A stretch of DNA of 64,000 bases from JAIQFF01 sp963725615 (GTDB lineage: Bacteria > Acidobacteriota > Terriglobia > Terriglobales > Acidobacteriaceae), in assembly GCA_963725615.1 (NCBI GenBank), contig CAVRZO010000019.1, forward strand, positions 1-64,000, written 5' to 3'. Below the pieces are notes generated by a model that had not been told where the DNA came from, ran no database searches, and saw only the letters and a list, made by a program, of their open reading frames with translations. Of the stretch, positions 18,730 to 28,280 are shown in pieces. The stretch's first letter is position 1. The number at the start of each line of letters is the position of its first letter. The position numbers and the translations under genes were made by a program.

Positions 18730-19302
18730 ATGGGATCAACCACAGGAACCAGTGTTCATTACGTCGCGGACCTAAGAGCGAGCCAGTTCACGGTGCAGGT
18801 ATTTGCCGGGGGAGTGCTGTCGGCTTTTGGTCATAGTCCGAACATAGCCATCCGCGACTTCACCGCGGAGGCTGAGGTGAACCCCGACCATCCGGAGCAG
18901 GCCTCTCTCAAGGTGGTCATTCAGGCCGCATCGTTGTCGGTTAAGGATGACATTTCCGACAAGGACAAGCGCGAGATCGAGCGCACGATGCAACAGGAGA
19001 TCCTGGAAGTTTCATCCTATCCCGAGATCGTCTACGAGTGCTCGAGCGTCACCACTACCAAGGCCGGCGAAGGGCAGTATTCGGTTACACTCAATGGCGA
19101 TTTGACCATGCACGGCGTAACCCATCCTCAGGCCGTACCGGCAAGGGTGGCGCTGACCGGGGATTCGTTGCGTGCTTTTGGTATGTTTTCGCTGCGACAA
19201 ACGGACTATGATCTGAAACTCGCCTCCGTGGCCGGCGGCGCATTGAAGGTGAAAGACGAGCTAAAATTCTCGTTTAACATTCTGGCTCGAAAGAAAGTGT
19301 GA
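18730..19302 (+). CDS. YceI-like lipid/isoprenoid-binding protein without signal peptide
   Basis: 190 residues. It has the YceI lipocalin-like pattern: SQFTVQVFAGGVLSAFGHS, then SLSVKDDISDKDKREIERTM, YPEIVYECSSVT, DLTMHGVTHPQAVPARV and LRAFGMFSLRQTDYDL. Family members bind long isoprenoids such as ubiquinone-like chains in a beta-barrel. Most are exported, but this one starts directly with the domain, so it should remain in the cytoplasm, the same side as the hydrogenase. It sits 16 bases after the small membrane protein and just before hypC. Carrying or presenting quinone for the hydrogenase is an attractive but unproven role. Confidence 0.85.
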   Translation: MGSTTGTSVHYVADLRASQFTVQVFAGGVLSAFGHSPNIAIRDFTAEAEVNPDHPEQASLKVVIQAASLSVKDDISDKDKREIERTMQQEILEVSSYPEIVYECSSVTTTKAGEGQYSVTLNGDLTMHGVTHPQAVPARVALTGDSLRAFGMFSLRQTDYDLKLASVAGGALKVKDELKFSFNILARKKV

Positions 19303-19306
19303 AGGC

Positions 19307-19609
19307 ATGTGCTTGGCCATACCCGGGCAAGTGGTTGAAATCTTCTCCGAAGGATCAGACGAGCGAAAGACTGCGCTCGTTGATGTGGTCGGAGTACGCC
19401 GCAAGGTTGATCTCGGGTTGCTGCAGGACGACATGCCCACGCCAGGAGAATGGGTGCTCATCCATGTTGGTTTTGCCATGAGCAAGATCAGCGAGGAAGA
19501 CGCCATTGACCAGATGCGTACGCTCAGGGCATTAGGCGAAGCCGAATCGGCCATGCAAGAGGTGCAGGGTTACGGGCTGGAAAATGCCGACAACAAGAGA
19601 GCGTCCTGA
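19307..19609 (+). CDS. hypC: Hydrogenase maturation chaperone HypC
   Basis: 100 residues starting MCLAIPGQVVEI; after Met removal the N-terminal Cys is the essential residue that holds the Fe(CN)2CO unit with HypD. The rest has the HupF/HypC OB-fold pattern (ALVDVVGVRRKVDLGLL, GEWVLIHVGFAMSKISEEDA). The C-terminal tail is slightly longer than usual. It begins 4 bases after yceI and precedes hypD. Confidence 0.96.
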   Translation: MCLAIPGQVVEIFSEGSDERKTALVDVVGVRRKVDLGLLQDDMPTPGEWVLIHVGFAMSKISEEDAIDQMRTLRALGEAESAMQEVQGYGLENADNKRAS

Positions 19610-19639
19610 TGTCGAGTAAGCTGTAAAGGATTTGACACC

Positions 19640-20770
19640 ATGAAATTTGTTGACGAGTTTCGCGAGCCTGAGGTGATTACCAGGACTGCGGAAGAAATCC
19701 GCAGGCTCGCCGATCCGAACCGTCACTACCGCATCATGGAAGTATGCGGGGGACACACTCATGCCATCTATCGCTTCGGACTGAAAGACCTGCTTCCCTC
19801 AAACATCGAACTCATTCACGGGCCGGGTTGTCCGGTGTGCGTGCTTCCCATGGGCCGGATCGATGATGGACTGGCCATCGCGCAGCACCCCGATGTGATC
19901 TTTGCCGCGTTCGGTGACATGATGCGGGTTCCAGGAACCCACGGAAGCCCCCTCGAACACAAAGCCCGGGGCATGGACGTTCGTATTGTGTACTCGCCGT
20001 CTGACGCGCTCAAGCTGGCCCGGTTGAATCCCGAAAAGCACGTGATGTTTTTTGCCATCGGGTTCGAGACCACGGCTCCGTCTACAGCCTTGACGCTGGT
20101 GCGAGCCAAGTCCGAGGGGATCCACAATTTTTCCGTGTTCTGCAATCATGTCACGATCATTCCGGCGATTCGCGCCATCCTGGATTCTCCGGACATGCGC
20201 ATTGACGCATTCATCGGCCCCGGCCATGTCTCGACGGTGATTGGCTGCCGTCCATACGAGTGGATTGCCAAGGATGAAAACAAGCCTGTTGCCGTCTCCG
20301 GCTTCGAGCCGTTGGATATCCTGCAATCGATCGTGATGGTCCTGCGCCAACTCAAGGCGTACGAAGCCAAAATTGAGAACCAGTACAAACGCGTGGTGCC
20401 GTGGGAAGGGAACAGCGCGGCGCTTAAAGCGATGGCAGAGGTTTTTGAGTTGCGCCCTTATTTTGAGTGGAGAGGTCTGGGGTTCATCTCTCAGTCGGCT
20501 CTGCGCATCAAGGACAGTTACGCGGAATGGGATACGGAACGGCGTTTCGACGTTCCCGGCGTGCGCGTGACCGATCCCAAGGCCGCACAATGCGGAGAAG
20601 TACTGAAAGGTGTTCTGAAGCCCCATCAATGCAAGCTCTTTGGGAATGAGTGCACTCCCGAACATCCGGTGGGCGCACTTATGGTTTCATCCGAGGGATC
20701 ATGCGCAGCGTACTTCAACTACGAACACCGCAAAACGGCGATGGTGACCAGCATCGCGTCAGTGGCCTAG
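19640..20770 (+). CDS. hypD: Hydrogenase maturation scaffold HypD
   Basis: 376 residues. It contains the invariant blocks MEVCGGHTHAIYRFG, IHGPGCPVCVLPMGRID, FFAIGFETTAPSTAL, FCNHVTIIPAI and FIGPGHVSTVIG, plus the C-terminal cysteines (QCGEVLKG, HQCKLFGNECTPEHPVGALMVSSEGSCAAYF) that bind the [4Fe-4S] cluster. HypD with HypC assembles the Fe(CN)2CO group. Full length and intact. Confidence 0.97.
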   Translation: MKFVDEFREPEVITRTAEEIRRLADPNRHYRIMEVCGGHTHAIYRFGLKDLLPSNIELIHGPGCPVCVLPMGRIDDGLAIAQHPDVIFAAFGDMMRVPGTHGSPLEHKARGMDVRIVYSPSDALKLARLNPEKHVMFFAIGFETTAPSTALTLVRAKSEGIHNFSVFCNHVTIIPAIRAILDSPDMRIDAFIGPGHVSTVIGCRPYEWIAKDENKPVAVSGFEPLDILQSIVMVLRQLKAYEAKIENQYKRVVPWEGNSAALKAMAEVFELRPYFEWRGLGFISQSALRIKDSYAEWDTERRFDVPGVRVTDPKAAQCGEVLKGVLKPHQCKLFGNECTPEHPVGALMVSSEGSCAAYFNYEHRKTAMVTSIASVA

Positions 20771-20802
20771 AGGTTGCCGCGGCCAACCCGGCCGTCAATG
20801 CT

Positions 20803-21833
20803 TTGCCAAAGGTCCGCTTCCACGAACCTCAAATTGAGATGGCGCATGGGGCCGGAGGTAAAGCCAGCCGCAGGCTCGTAGAAGGTCTTTTTGCGCCCCT
20901 TCTTTTTGCTTCCACCTCTGAACCGCTGGGCGACGCCGCCCACCTGGATTTTGGCACCACGCGCATTGCAATCACCACCGACAGTTTTGTGGTCAAGCCT
21001 CTGCGCTTTCCGGGAGGGTCGATCGGAGAGCTTGCCGTCAACGGCACCGTGAACGATCTGGCGGTCTCGGGAGCCAAGGCGGAAGCGATGGTTGTTACCT
21101 ATGTGCTTGAAGCGGGACTGGCAACGCCGGTGCTGGAGGCAGAGGTCCGCGCCATGGGAGACGCGGCGCGCAAGGCGGGAGTGAAGATCGCGGGCGGCGA
21201 CACCAAAGTAGTTGAACACGGCAAGGCTGATTCCATGTACATCACGACCACGGGAATTGGGCGGCCGCTCCGCGGTGTGACGCTCGATCCCAGGTCGGTT
21301 CGTCCTGGTGACAAGATTCTTCTTTCCGGACCCATCGGCGACCACGGCATCACGATTCTGCTGGCGCGCGGCGAGCTCGACCTTGAGGCAGATCTTTCGT
21401 TCTGACACGCGCTCCGTTCTTCCTCTGGTCGAGGCGCTGGTAAAGGCCGCCGGCCCCGGCGTCCGCTGGATGCGCGATCCAACTCGTGGGGGCGTGGCTA
21501 CCTCACTCAACGAACTGGCTCGCGATTGCAGACTGGGAATTACGATCATCGAAGAACAGCTGCCGGTCCGCGACGCTGTGCGCGGGGCTTGTGAGTTGCT
21601 GGGCCTGGATCCGCTGCATATCGCCAATGAAGGCCAGTTTCTTGCCGTGGTGTCTCCGGAGTACGCCGATGCGGCACTCAATGCTCTGAACCTGTCTTCG
21701 GGTGGCGAAGAAGCGCGGGTAATTGGCGAAGTGCGCGAGCAGCCTGCCGGGAGCGTTCTCGTAACCACTCTTTACGGCGGCAGCCGCATTGTGGACATGC
21801 TGGTCGGCGATCCGTTGCCGACGAATTTGCTAG
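20803..21833 (+). CDS. hypE: Hydrogenase maturation dehydratase HypE, two frameshifts
   Basis: HypE belongs to the PurM/ThiL-like family and dehydrates the thiocarboxamide on its own C-terminal Cys to thiocyanate, supplying the CN ligands. The motifs IEMAHGAGGKASRRL, ITTDSFVVKPLRFPGG, IGELAVNGTVNDLAVSGA and MRDPTRGGVATSLNE are present. One extra T near 21396 breaks the frame after LEADL. One extra A at 21821 replaces the expected ending: without it the protein ends DPLPRIC and stops at 21831-21833, restoring the essential terminal Cys. With both corrected the protein is 342 residues. The start is probably TTG 20803, as no ATG lies at the usual distance from the HGAGG motif. Confidence 0.9.
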
Positions 21834-21853
21834 AACATTTCAGGAATTAACGC

Positions 21854-23039
21854 ATGGCGACAGTCTGTGGGCTGGAAACACAAGTCGGGGAACGGTTGCT
21901 GGCGCGCAACCAGCTGGTCGGAGAGTTTTTTCTCGCGCGAGGCGTCCCGCCTGGCTGAGGCTTGTCGCTCGATGGCCGAGCGCTTTCTCGCGGGAGGCCG
22001 GCTGCTGGCGTTTGGGCGTGGGCCGTATGCTACCGATGCGCAGCATGTTTCTGTAGAGTTTGTTCATCCCGTCATCGTGGGGAAGCGCGCGCTGCCTGCG
22101 CTCGATCTCTCCATCATGTTCCGGCCCTGGCTGGAAACCATTCTTCATCCCGAAGACATCGTGATGGGATTTGGGCCTCCGCAAGGGGACGACGAAGTGC
22201 GTTCCGCGCTCAAGTTTGCCCATGCCCGCAATGCGCTGACGTTCGCCTTGCCCGGCGTAGACGGCTCTTATGCAGTCGAAGCCTTTACTCAGGATGCATT
22301 CATTCACCAGGAGATGATTGAAATCCTGTACCACACGCTGTGGGAAAGTGTTCACGTCTTTCTTGAACATAGTGAGCTGGGCCACGATGTTGGGGCCGCC
22401 GGATTTCTGTATCCCTTTCTGGGTCAGCAAAAACAGAACACGAGCGATTTATTGACCGAAGTTGCAGCCTCCATCGAGATGAAGGTGCGGGACGATTCCG
22501 CGCTGCGGTCCCAGGTTGCGCGCGAACAGGCCGAACAGATCAGCAAGACGGCTATCGCAATGCACGAACGGCTGGCGCGGGGAGGGAAGCTGATTCTCTT
22601 CGGCAACGGCGGTTCGGCCACGGACTGCAACGACTGGGCGCTTGACTGTGTGATGCCGCCGCCGGGCTATCGTCCCATTCCGGCTGTGTCGCTTGCCCTT
22701 GAACCGGCGAATATCAGCGCGATTGCCAATGATGTCGGCATGGATGTAGTGTTTCTTCGCCAGCTGATTGCCCAGGCGCGCCCTGAAGATATTGCGGTGG
22801 CAATTTCTACCAGCGGCGGATCCCGAAACATCATCGTGGCGCTCGAAGAAGCCCGCAAGCGAAACCTGCTAACGGTTGCGTTGTTGGGGTATGACGGCGG
22901 AGAGATCAAGCGGCGTGGGCTGGCGGACTTTCCTATCGTTGTCCAGTGCGACTACATCCCGCGCATTCAGGAAGTGCAGGCCTCGATCTATCACATCATT
23001 CGCGAAACGCTGGAGGTATTGAGCCATGGCCAAGCTTGA
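21854..23039 (+). CDS. Tandem SIS-domain protein (GmhA-like), one frameshift
   Basis: 394 residues after removing one T from the six-T run at 21926-21931. Two phosphosugar-isomerase (SIS) domains occur in tandem. The second has the good GmhA-type loop GKLILFGNGGSATDCND and the AISTSGGSRNIIVAL segment. The first has a degenerate loop, GRLLAFGRGPYATDAQH, and an insert (FGPPQGDDEVRSALKF). Single-domain GmhA makes heptose 7-phosphate, but a fused pair between hypE and hypF points to another role. Similar SIS genes occur in other hyp clusters and their function there is not known to me. ATG 21854 begins MATVCGLETQVGERLL. Confidence 0.8.
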
Positions 23040-23262
23040 GCTCTTCGGTGCCGCCCGGTGTCCGCACACCCAGGATATGCGGGAGTGGTTGGAGTGGAAG
23101 GGATCAGAGTTTGTCGAGTACGACGTCGAGGCCGACCCCATCGCCCGCCATCGCATGAGCGATCTGGCTCCAGGACAACGCAGCGTGCCTGTGCTGGTCG
23201 AAGATGGCAGAGTCATTCAGGTCGGATGGCAAGGCCACGGCTGCATAGTGGCAGCGGAGTAA
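23026..23262 (+). CDS. Glutaredoxin-like Uxx-star family protein, cysteine form
   Basis: 78 residues with a thioredoxin-fold start and a redox motif CPHT (MAKLELFGAARCPHTQDMREW), then SVPVLVEDGRVIQVGWQGHGC. This is the pattern of the Uxx-star glutaredoxin-like (seleno)protein family; here the first position is a Cys codon (TGT), not UGA. It overlaps the end of the SIS gene by 14 bases and ends 2 bases before hypF. A redox role in Hyp-protein or large-subunit maturation is suggested by position only. Confidence 0.78.
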   Translation: MAKLELFGAARCPHTQDMREWLEWKGSEFVEYDVEADPIARHRMSDLAPGQRSVPVLVEDGRVIQVGWQGHGCIVAAE

Positions 23263-23264
23263 AC

Positions 23265-25564
23265 ATGGCCAGCGCCTGCTCCATTCGAGTGCGTGGAGTG
23301 GTGCAAGGGGTCGGCTTCCGTCCATATGTGTATCGTCTGGCATGCGCGAACACGCTGGCGGGATGGGTGCTGAATGGCGAAGAGGGAGTTGAGATTTATC
23401 TCGAAGGCGCCGAGCCGGGGTTGCGAGCGTTCGTCCAAGACTTGAAAACCCAGGCACCGCCCGCGGCCAGCATCGCGGAAATCGAGGTCCATAGCGCGTC
23501 CCCGATCGGACTGAACGACTTCACGATTCGTGATAGCCAACATCAACATCGGCCCACGGTTCGCATCTCGCCGGACCTTCCTGTCTGCGATGACTGCCTG
23601 AAAGAGCTTTTCGATCCGGGAGACCGGCGCTATTGGTATCCCTACATCAACTGCACAAACTGTGGCCCGCGTTATACGGTTGTCCTGGGTCTTCCTTATG
23701 ATCGGCCGAACACAACCATGCAACATTGGCCGCTCGACGAGTACTGTGATGCGGAATATCACGATCCCGGGAACCGCCGATTTCACGCGCAGCCGGTGGC
23801 TTGCCCGAACTGTGGACCCGGCTATTACTTGCACTCCGCCGATGGGGACATCCTGGGAAGCGAAGCCAGCATACGCAAAGCAGCGCACTTGCTCAGCCAG
23901 GGCAGCATTCTCGCGGTAAAGGGGCTCGGCGGATACCATCTTGCGTGTGACGCCAGAAATTCCGGGGCGGTGGCGGCTTTGCGCGAGCGCAAGTACCGCA
24001 AGGAAAAGCCCTTTGCGCTCATGGCGAGGGGCATCGATGTTGTGCGCAGCTTAGTCGAGCTCTCCGAGGAAGCTGCAGGTCTGCTGACGTCCACCGCGCG
24101 GCCGATTGTGCTTGCGCCCGCAAAAATAGATCTCCCGGGGTTGCTCCGGACAACCATGAACTTGGAGTGATGCTGCCTTACACACCGTTGCATCACCTTC
24201 TCTTCGCGGCGGGTGCACCGGAAGTTCTGGTGATGACCAGCGCCAATCGCTCGAATGAACCGATCGCCTATGAAGATGAAGATGCGATTGGTCGCCTTAC
24301 CGGGCTTGCGGATGCATTTCTGATCGGCCAACGTCCCATTGCACGGCGGGTTGACGATTCGGTCGTCCGAGTGGGGGCCTTCGGTCCGGCGATTCTGCGC
24401 CGGGCCCGCGGCTATGCTCCGGGAGCAGTGGCGACGTTTCCGACGAAGCGTCCTATTTTGGCGATGGGCGCCGATCTAAAAAATACGATCACTCTGGTTG
24501 TGGACGGCCAGGCATTCGTCAGCCAGCACATTGGCGATTTGGGAGACTACCAGTCGCTGCGCGCGTTTCAGGAAACTGTCCAGGACCTGATCTCCATGTA
24601 CGAAGTGCGGGTAGAAGAACTGCTCGTGGTGCACGACTCTCATCCCCAATATCTTTCTACCGCCCATGCGATGGCGCTTGATGTCCCGCAATTGCTTGCC
24701 GTGCAGCATCATCGCGCACACATTGCCTCCGTGTTGGCGGAGCGGAGCGAGTGGCAGACGCGCGTCGCAGGAGTGAGCTTCGACGGCACCGGTTACGGCG
24801 ATGATGGCAGCATTTGGGGTGGAGAGATTTTTGTGGGGAGCGTGCGCGAGGGGTTTGAACGCGTCGCTCACCTGCGCAGTGCGTCCCTTGCCGGTGGTGA
24901 TGCGGCCGCGCAACATCCGGTCCAGGCCGCCGCTGGTTTCCTGGCGCAGATCGATGGATTGCCGGACCTGACCGCGCCGCCCTTCGATTTTCCTGAGCGC
25001 TATCACTGGGCTTTAGAACTAGTTCACAAAGGCGTGCGGACCTTTAAGACGACTTCAGTCGGCCGGCTTTTCGATGCCGCGGCTGCTCTTCTGGGTTTTA
25101 CTCGGGAAGTCACATTTGAGGGACAGGCAGCAATATGGCTGGAACAGCTTGCTCGCAGCGTCCCCGATGTTACGCCATATGAGTTTCCTTTCACCGATTG
25201 CGAATTGGATTTTCGTCCGTTGCTGCGCTGCATTGTGGCTGATCGGCTGGGCGGACGGGAGCCGCGGGAAATTGCGCGTGCGTTCCAGAGGGGCATGGCC
25301 GAAGGCGTGGGCGCGGCCCTCGTAGCCATATGCAAGGCCCACGATCTGAAAGTCGTGGTTCTTTCCGGTGGCGTTTTTCAAAACGAGTTGCTTCTGGAGG
25401 ATCTCAGGAGCTTGCTGGAAAACGAGAACTTGGAGATTTGGACGAACCATTCAGTCCCACCGAATGACGGTGGAATCAGTCTGGGGCAGGCTGCCCTGGC
25501 GGCATTTGGGCAGTTTGACCGCAATGAACGAGGGCAACTATGCACGAACTCTCGATCGCAATGA
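23265..25564 (+). CDS. hypF: Carbamoyltransferase HypF, one frameshift
   Basis: 766 residues once the G-run at 24137-24140 is lengthened by one. Domains in order: acylphosphatase (RVRGVVQGVGFRPYVYRLA), two zinc-finger CxxC pairs (CDDC, CTNCGP; CDAEY, CPNCGP), a YrdC-like domain (AVKGLGGYHLACDA), and a Kae1-like carbamoyltransferase (VQHHRAHIASVLAE, VSFDGTGYGDDG, VVLSGGVFQNELL). HypF transfers carbamoyl from carbamoyl phosphate to the C-terminal Cys of HypE. Without correction it reads as two half-genes meeting near 24168. The end overlaps hypA by 25 bases. Confidence 0.94.
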
Positions 25565-25905
25565 GCATTGTCGAACTGGCGCAAGAAGAAATCGAACGCC
25601 GGGGCAACGTTCAGATCATCGCTGTCCACCTCAGATTGGGTGCGCTCTCGGGCGTTGTGAAGGAGGCCCTGTTGGCGTCCTATGAGATGGCCTGCGAGGG
25701 CACATCACTTGCCGGGTCACGACTGGTCGTCGAAGACTTGCCGGTCATCGTCTTTTGTGCGAGCTGCCAGGCGCAGCGTTCGTTGAGTTCGATACAGCTG
25801 TTTTGTTGTGATGAATGCGGTACTCCTACGTCGGAGATTGTGCAAGGCAAGGAAATCGAAGTGGTTGCATTGGAGATTGAAGAATGGGCAGCGAACCCCG
25901 CTTAG
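25540..25905 (+). CDS. hypA: Nickel-insertion protein HypA
   Basis: 121 residues starting MHELSIAMSIVELA, with the N-terminal MHE that binds nickel. The zinc site is formed by CASC and CDEC (VFCASCQAQRSLSS then FCCDECGTP). HypA delivers nickel to the hydrogenase large subunit with HypB. It overlaps hypF upstream and hypB downstream, so the three are translated together. Confidence 0.96.
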   Translation: MHELSIAMSIVELAQEEIERRGNVQIIAVHLRLGALSGVVKEALLASYEMACEGTSLAGSRLVVEDLPVIVFCASCQAQRSLSSIQLFCCDECGTPTSEIVQGKEIEVVALEIEEWAANPA

Positions 25906-26567
25906 TCGAAGTCAGGAAGAACGTTCTGAAACAGAATGATCTGACGGCCCGTGCGCTGCGCGAGCAGTTTCGTGCCGCGGGAGTGTTCGTCGTGAGCCTG
26001 GTGTCGAGTCCTGGCACGGGCAAGACAATGTTCCTCGAGAAGACACTCTCGCTACTCGGTGAAAATTACCGGGTTGCGGCCTTGGTTGGGGATCTCGCTA
26101 CGGAAAATGATGCCATCCGGCTGGCGCGCAGTGGGGCTCCGGTCAAGCAGATCACCACCGGCACGCTCTGTCATCTTGAAGCCGCCATGGTCCAGAATTC
26201 TGTGGAGGAATGGGACCTCAACAACCTGGATTTTCTCTTCATTGAGAATGTTGGAAACCTGGTTTGCCCGTCGTCCTACGACCTGGGCGAGAATCTTCGG
26301 CTGGTGCTGATCTCGGTCACTGAAGGTGAGGACAAACCGCTGAAGTACCCGACAATCTTTAACAGCGCCGACGTTGCTGTGGTCACGAAGATGGACTTGG
26401 CCTCTGCAGTTGAATTTGACTGGCACTCCGCTTACGGCAACATCCAGGCGGTACGGCCAGGGATGCGGGTTTTCAGGCTCTCCGCCAAAAGCGGCGATGG
26501 GATGGGGGAGTATCTGGACTTCCTCACGGCTCGCCGGAATGAGCTGCGCGCAGCAACGGCCGTCTGA
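25884..26567 (+). CDS. hypB: Nickel-insertion GTPase HypB
   Basis: 227 residues. G-protein motifs: P-loop VSSPGTGKT, GDLATENDAIRL, FIENVGNLVCP and VVTKMDLA. The TGTLCHLEAAMV segment carries the metal-binding Cys-His pair of the GTPase domain. It lacks both the N-terminal CxxCGC nickel site and a His-rich stretch, so it is the minimal HypB type with little nickel storage. It is the last gene of the hydrogenase island and is followed by a REPIN-like element. Confidence 0.95.
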   Translation: MGSEPRLVEVRKNVLKQNDLTARALREQFRAAGVFVVSLVSSPGTGKTMFLEKTLSLLGENYRVAALVGDLATENDAIRLARSGAPVKQITTGTLCHLEAAMVQNSVEEWDLNNLDFLFIENVGNLVCPSSYDLGENLRLVLISVTEGEDKPLKYPTIFNSADVAVVTKMDLASAVEFDWHSAYGNIQAVRPGMRVFRLSAKSGDGMGEYLDFLTARRNELRAATAV

Positions 26568-26577
26568 GGAGACCCCC

Positions 26578-26703
26578 TGGGCACAGCCGCCCCCGGCTGT
26601 CCGGCGGAGCGAGGCTCAGCTGATTGAATGTCTGGGTAAGGAACCGGAAACCTCGGGCGAGCCTGGCTCGCCCGGACAGCCGGGGGCGGCTGTCCCCACG
26701 TGG
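26578..26703. repeat. REPIN-like element B
   Basis: Left arm 26578-26617 and right arm 26659-26703 are inverted near-copies of about 40 bases. Each arm folds alone (ACAGCCG/CGGCTGT stem around a C- or G-run). It lies between the convergent hypB and xylulokinase genes and probably also serves as a two-way terminator. A 23-base stretch of the right arm (26682-26704) recurs exactly at 29728-29750. Confidence 0.8.
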
Positions 26704-26718
26704 TCTCGATAGACTGAT

Positions 26719-28212
26719 TTAATTCAGAATGGACTTCATCGCGGGATATATGCGGCGATAGGCCGCGTATGCTTTTTCCATGACCAGCGAATTGTTGGGG
26801 TTCGGACTCACGCTTCCGGCAACGCGCACTACGGCATCGCAGGCAGCGTCAACCGAGGGCCAGGCTTTTGCGCCGACTCCCGCCAGGAGTGCGGCTCCGT
26901 AGGCGGCTCCTTCTTCCGCCTCGACAATTTCGATTGGCTGTCCGTAAATGTCTGCCTGGATTTGCCGCCAAAGCTTGGACCTTGCGCCACCGCCTCCCAA
27001 GCGAATCGTCTCAACCGGAACTTCGATCTCCTTAAAGATCGTGAACGTATCGCGCAAGCTGAAAGCGACACCCTCCATGATCGCGCGAACTACATGATCT
27101 CGTGTGTGAGACGCGGTCAAGCCAACCAACATTCCGCGTGCATTCGGGTCCAGGTACGGAGTGCGCTCGCCCATAAGGTAAGGAGCCCAGAGCAGGCCAT
27201 CGGATCCGGGAGGGACGTTCGCCGCTCCGGCCGTGAGTTGCTCGTAGGAACCGCTGTTGCCGTTGGTCTGACATGCGAACTGGTCCCGGAACCAGCGAAG
27301 CGAAAGTCCCGCAGCCTGGGTTACACCCATGACGAACCAGCGCTCCGGAAGCGCGTGGCAGAACGTGTGCAGGCGTCCCTTGGGATCGAGCGCTGGACGG
27401 GCAGTGGCAGCAAAGACTACTCCGGAAGTTCCGATGGTCGCGCTTACCTTGCCGGGAGAAACGATTCCCATTCCAATTGCGCCCGCGGCCTGATCTCCTG
27501 CGCCAGCCACAACCGGCGTTCCGCTTCTCAGGCCGGTAGCGGCGGCGCCGGCTGCCGATATGCGCCCACAGATTTCTGGCGACTCGTATAGATCGGGCAG
27601 AAGCGACTCTTCAAATTTCACCGCCTGCAAAATCTCCTTTGACCAGCGGCGATGGGCCACGTCGAGCATCAGCGTGCCCGAGGCGTCAGCCATGTCGGTT
27701 GCCTTCTCACCCGTCAACTGCAGCCGGACATAATCTTTGGGCAGCATGACCGAGCGGACCTGCTTCCAGAACTCGGGTTCGTTCTCCCGGACCCAGAGAC
27801 ATTTGGTCAAGGTGAAATTGGTGAGTGCGGGGTTAGATGTGAGCTCGATCAAGCGAGAGGCGCCAATTTTCGCCGTCAGGTCCCGGCTCTGCTTTTCGGT
27901 CCTGACATCGCACCAGATCAGCGCGGGCCGCACGACCTTTGAGCGCTCGTCCAGAAGGACCGCCCCATGCATTTGTCCGGACAGACCGACGCAAGCGATC
28001 TGATCACCGCGCAGTTGAGCCTTGGCCAGCACCTTGTGCACAGCCACACCGCAGGCGCGCCACCAGTCGCCGGGATCCTGTTCCGCCCAGCCGATTTGCG
28101 GTGATGCGAAGTCCCGGTGCTCCTCTGTCGCAGAGGCGAGGACACGTCCGGCTTCGTCAATGATGAGCGCGCGTGTTCCTCCGGTACCTACGTCAATTCC
28201 CAGGAATGACAT
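26719..28212 (-). CDS. xylB: Xylulokinase, FGGY family
   Basis: 497 residues. The start is taken at MSFLGIDVGTGGTRALI, where the FGGY ATPase fold begins; an in-frame ATG seven codons earlier is possible. Motifs: GWAEQDPGDWW, VGLSGQMHGAVLLD (the GQMHG typical of xylulokinases), VAGAGDQAAGAIGMG and LGGGGARSKLWRQIQADIYG. It phosphorylates D-xylulose to enter the pentose phosphate pathway. It is divergent from an MFS transporter with a 253-base spacer containing a LacI-type operator. Other pentulose kinases of this family are possible. Confidence 0.88.
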   Translation of the reverse strand: MSFLGIDVGTGGTRALIIDEAGRVLASATEEHRDFASPQIGWAEQDPGDWWRACGVAVHKVLAKAQLRGDQIACVGLSGQMHGAVLLDERSKVVRPALIWCDVRTEKQSRDLTAKIGASRLIELTSNPALTNFTLTKCLWVRENEPEFWKQVRSVMLPKDYVRLQLTGEKATDMADASGTLMLDVAHRRWSKEILQAVKFEESLLPDLYESPEICGRISAAGAAATGLRSGTPVVAGAGDQAAGAIGMGIVSPGKVSATIGTSGVVFAATARPALDPKGRLHTFCHALPERWFVMGVTQAAGLSLRWFRDQFACQTNGNSGSYEQLTAGAANVPPGSDGLLWAPYLMGERTPYLDPNARGMLVGLTASHTRDHVVRAIMEGVAFSLRDTFTIFKEIEVPVETIRLGGGGARSKLWRQIQADIYGQPIEIVEAEEGAAYGAALLAGVGAKAWPSVDAACDAVVRVAGSVSPNPNNSLVMEKAYAAYRRIYPAMKSILN

Positions 28213-28267
28213 AACGGATTGCAATCCTCGCACTGCTGAGCAGGGCAGGCGCGGGCGAACGATAACC

Positions 28268-28280
28268 GGAAACGTTTACG
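28268..28280. promoter_or_regulatory. Candidate LacI-family operator between xylulokinase and transporter
   Basis: The sequence GGAAACGTTTACG contains the perfect palindrome AAACGTTT with the central CG that LacI/GalR-family repressors recognise. It lies in the spacer between divergent sugar genes, where such control is expected. No regulator gene of this family is in the window. Confidence 0.4.

Noticed and set aside
20650..20802. An upstream in-frame extension of HypE
   Set aside because: It lies inside hypD, and family members begin only about 12-15 residues before the HGAGG motif.
23026..23262. Possible selenoprotein
   Set aside because: The redox position is TGT (Cys), and no in-frame TGA is needed to complete the domain.
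24130..24175. Programmed frameshift in hypF
   Set aside because: No slippery heptamer with a downstream structure is evident, and many unrelated genes here show the same kind of single-base break.
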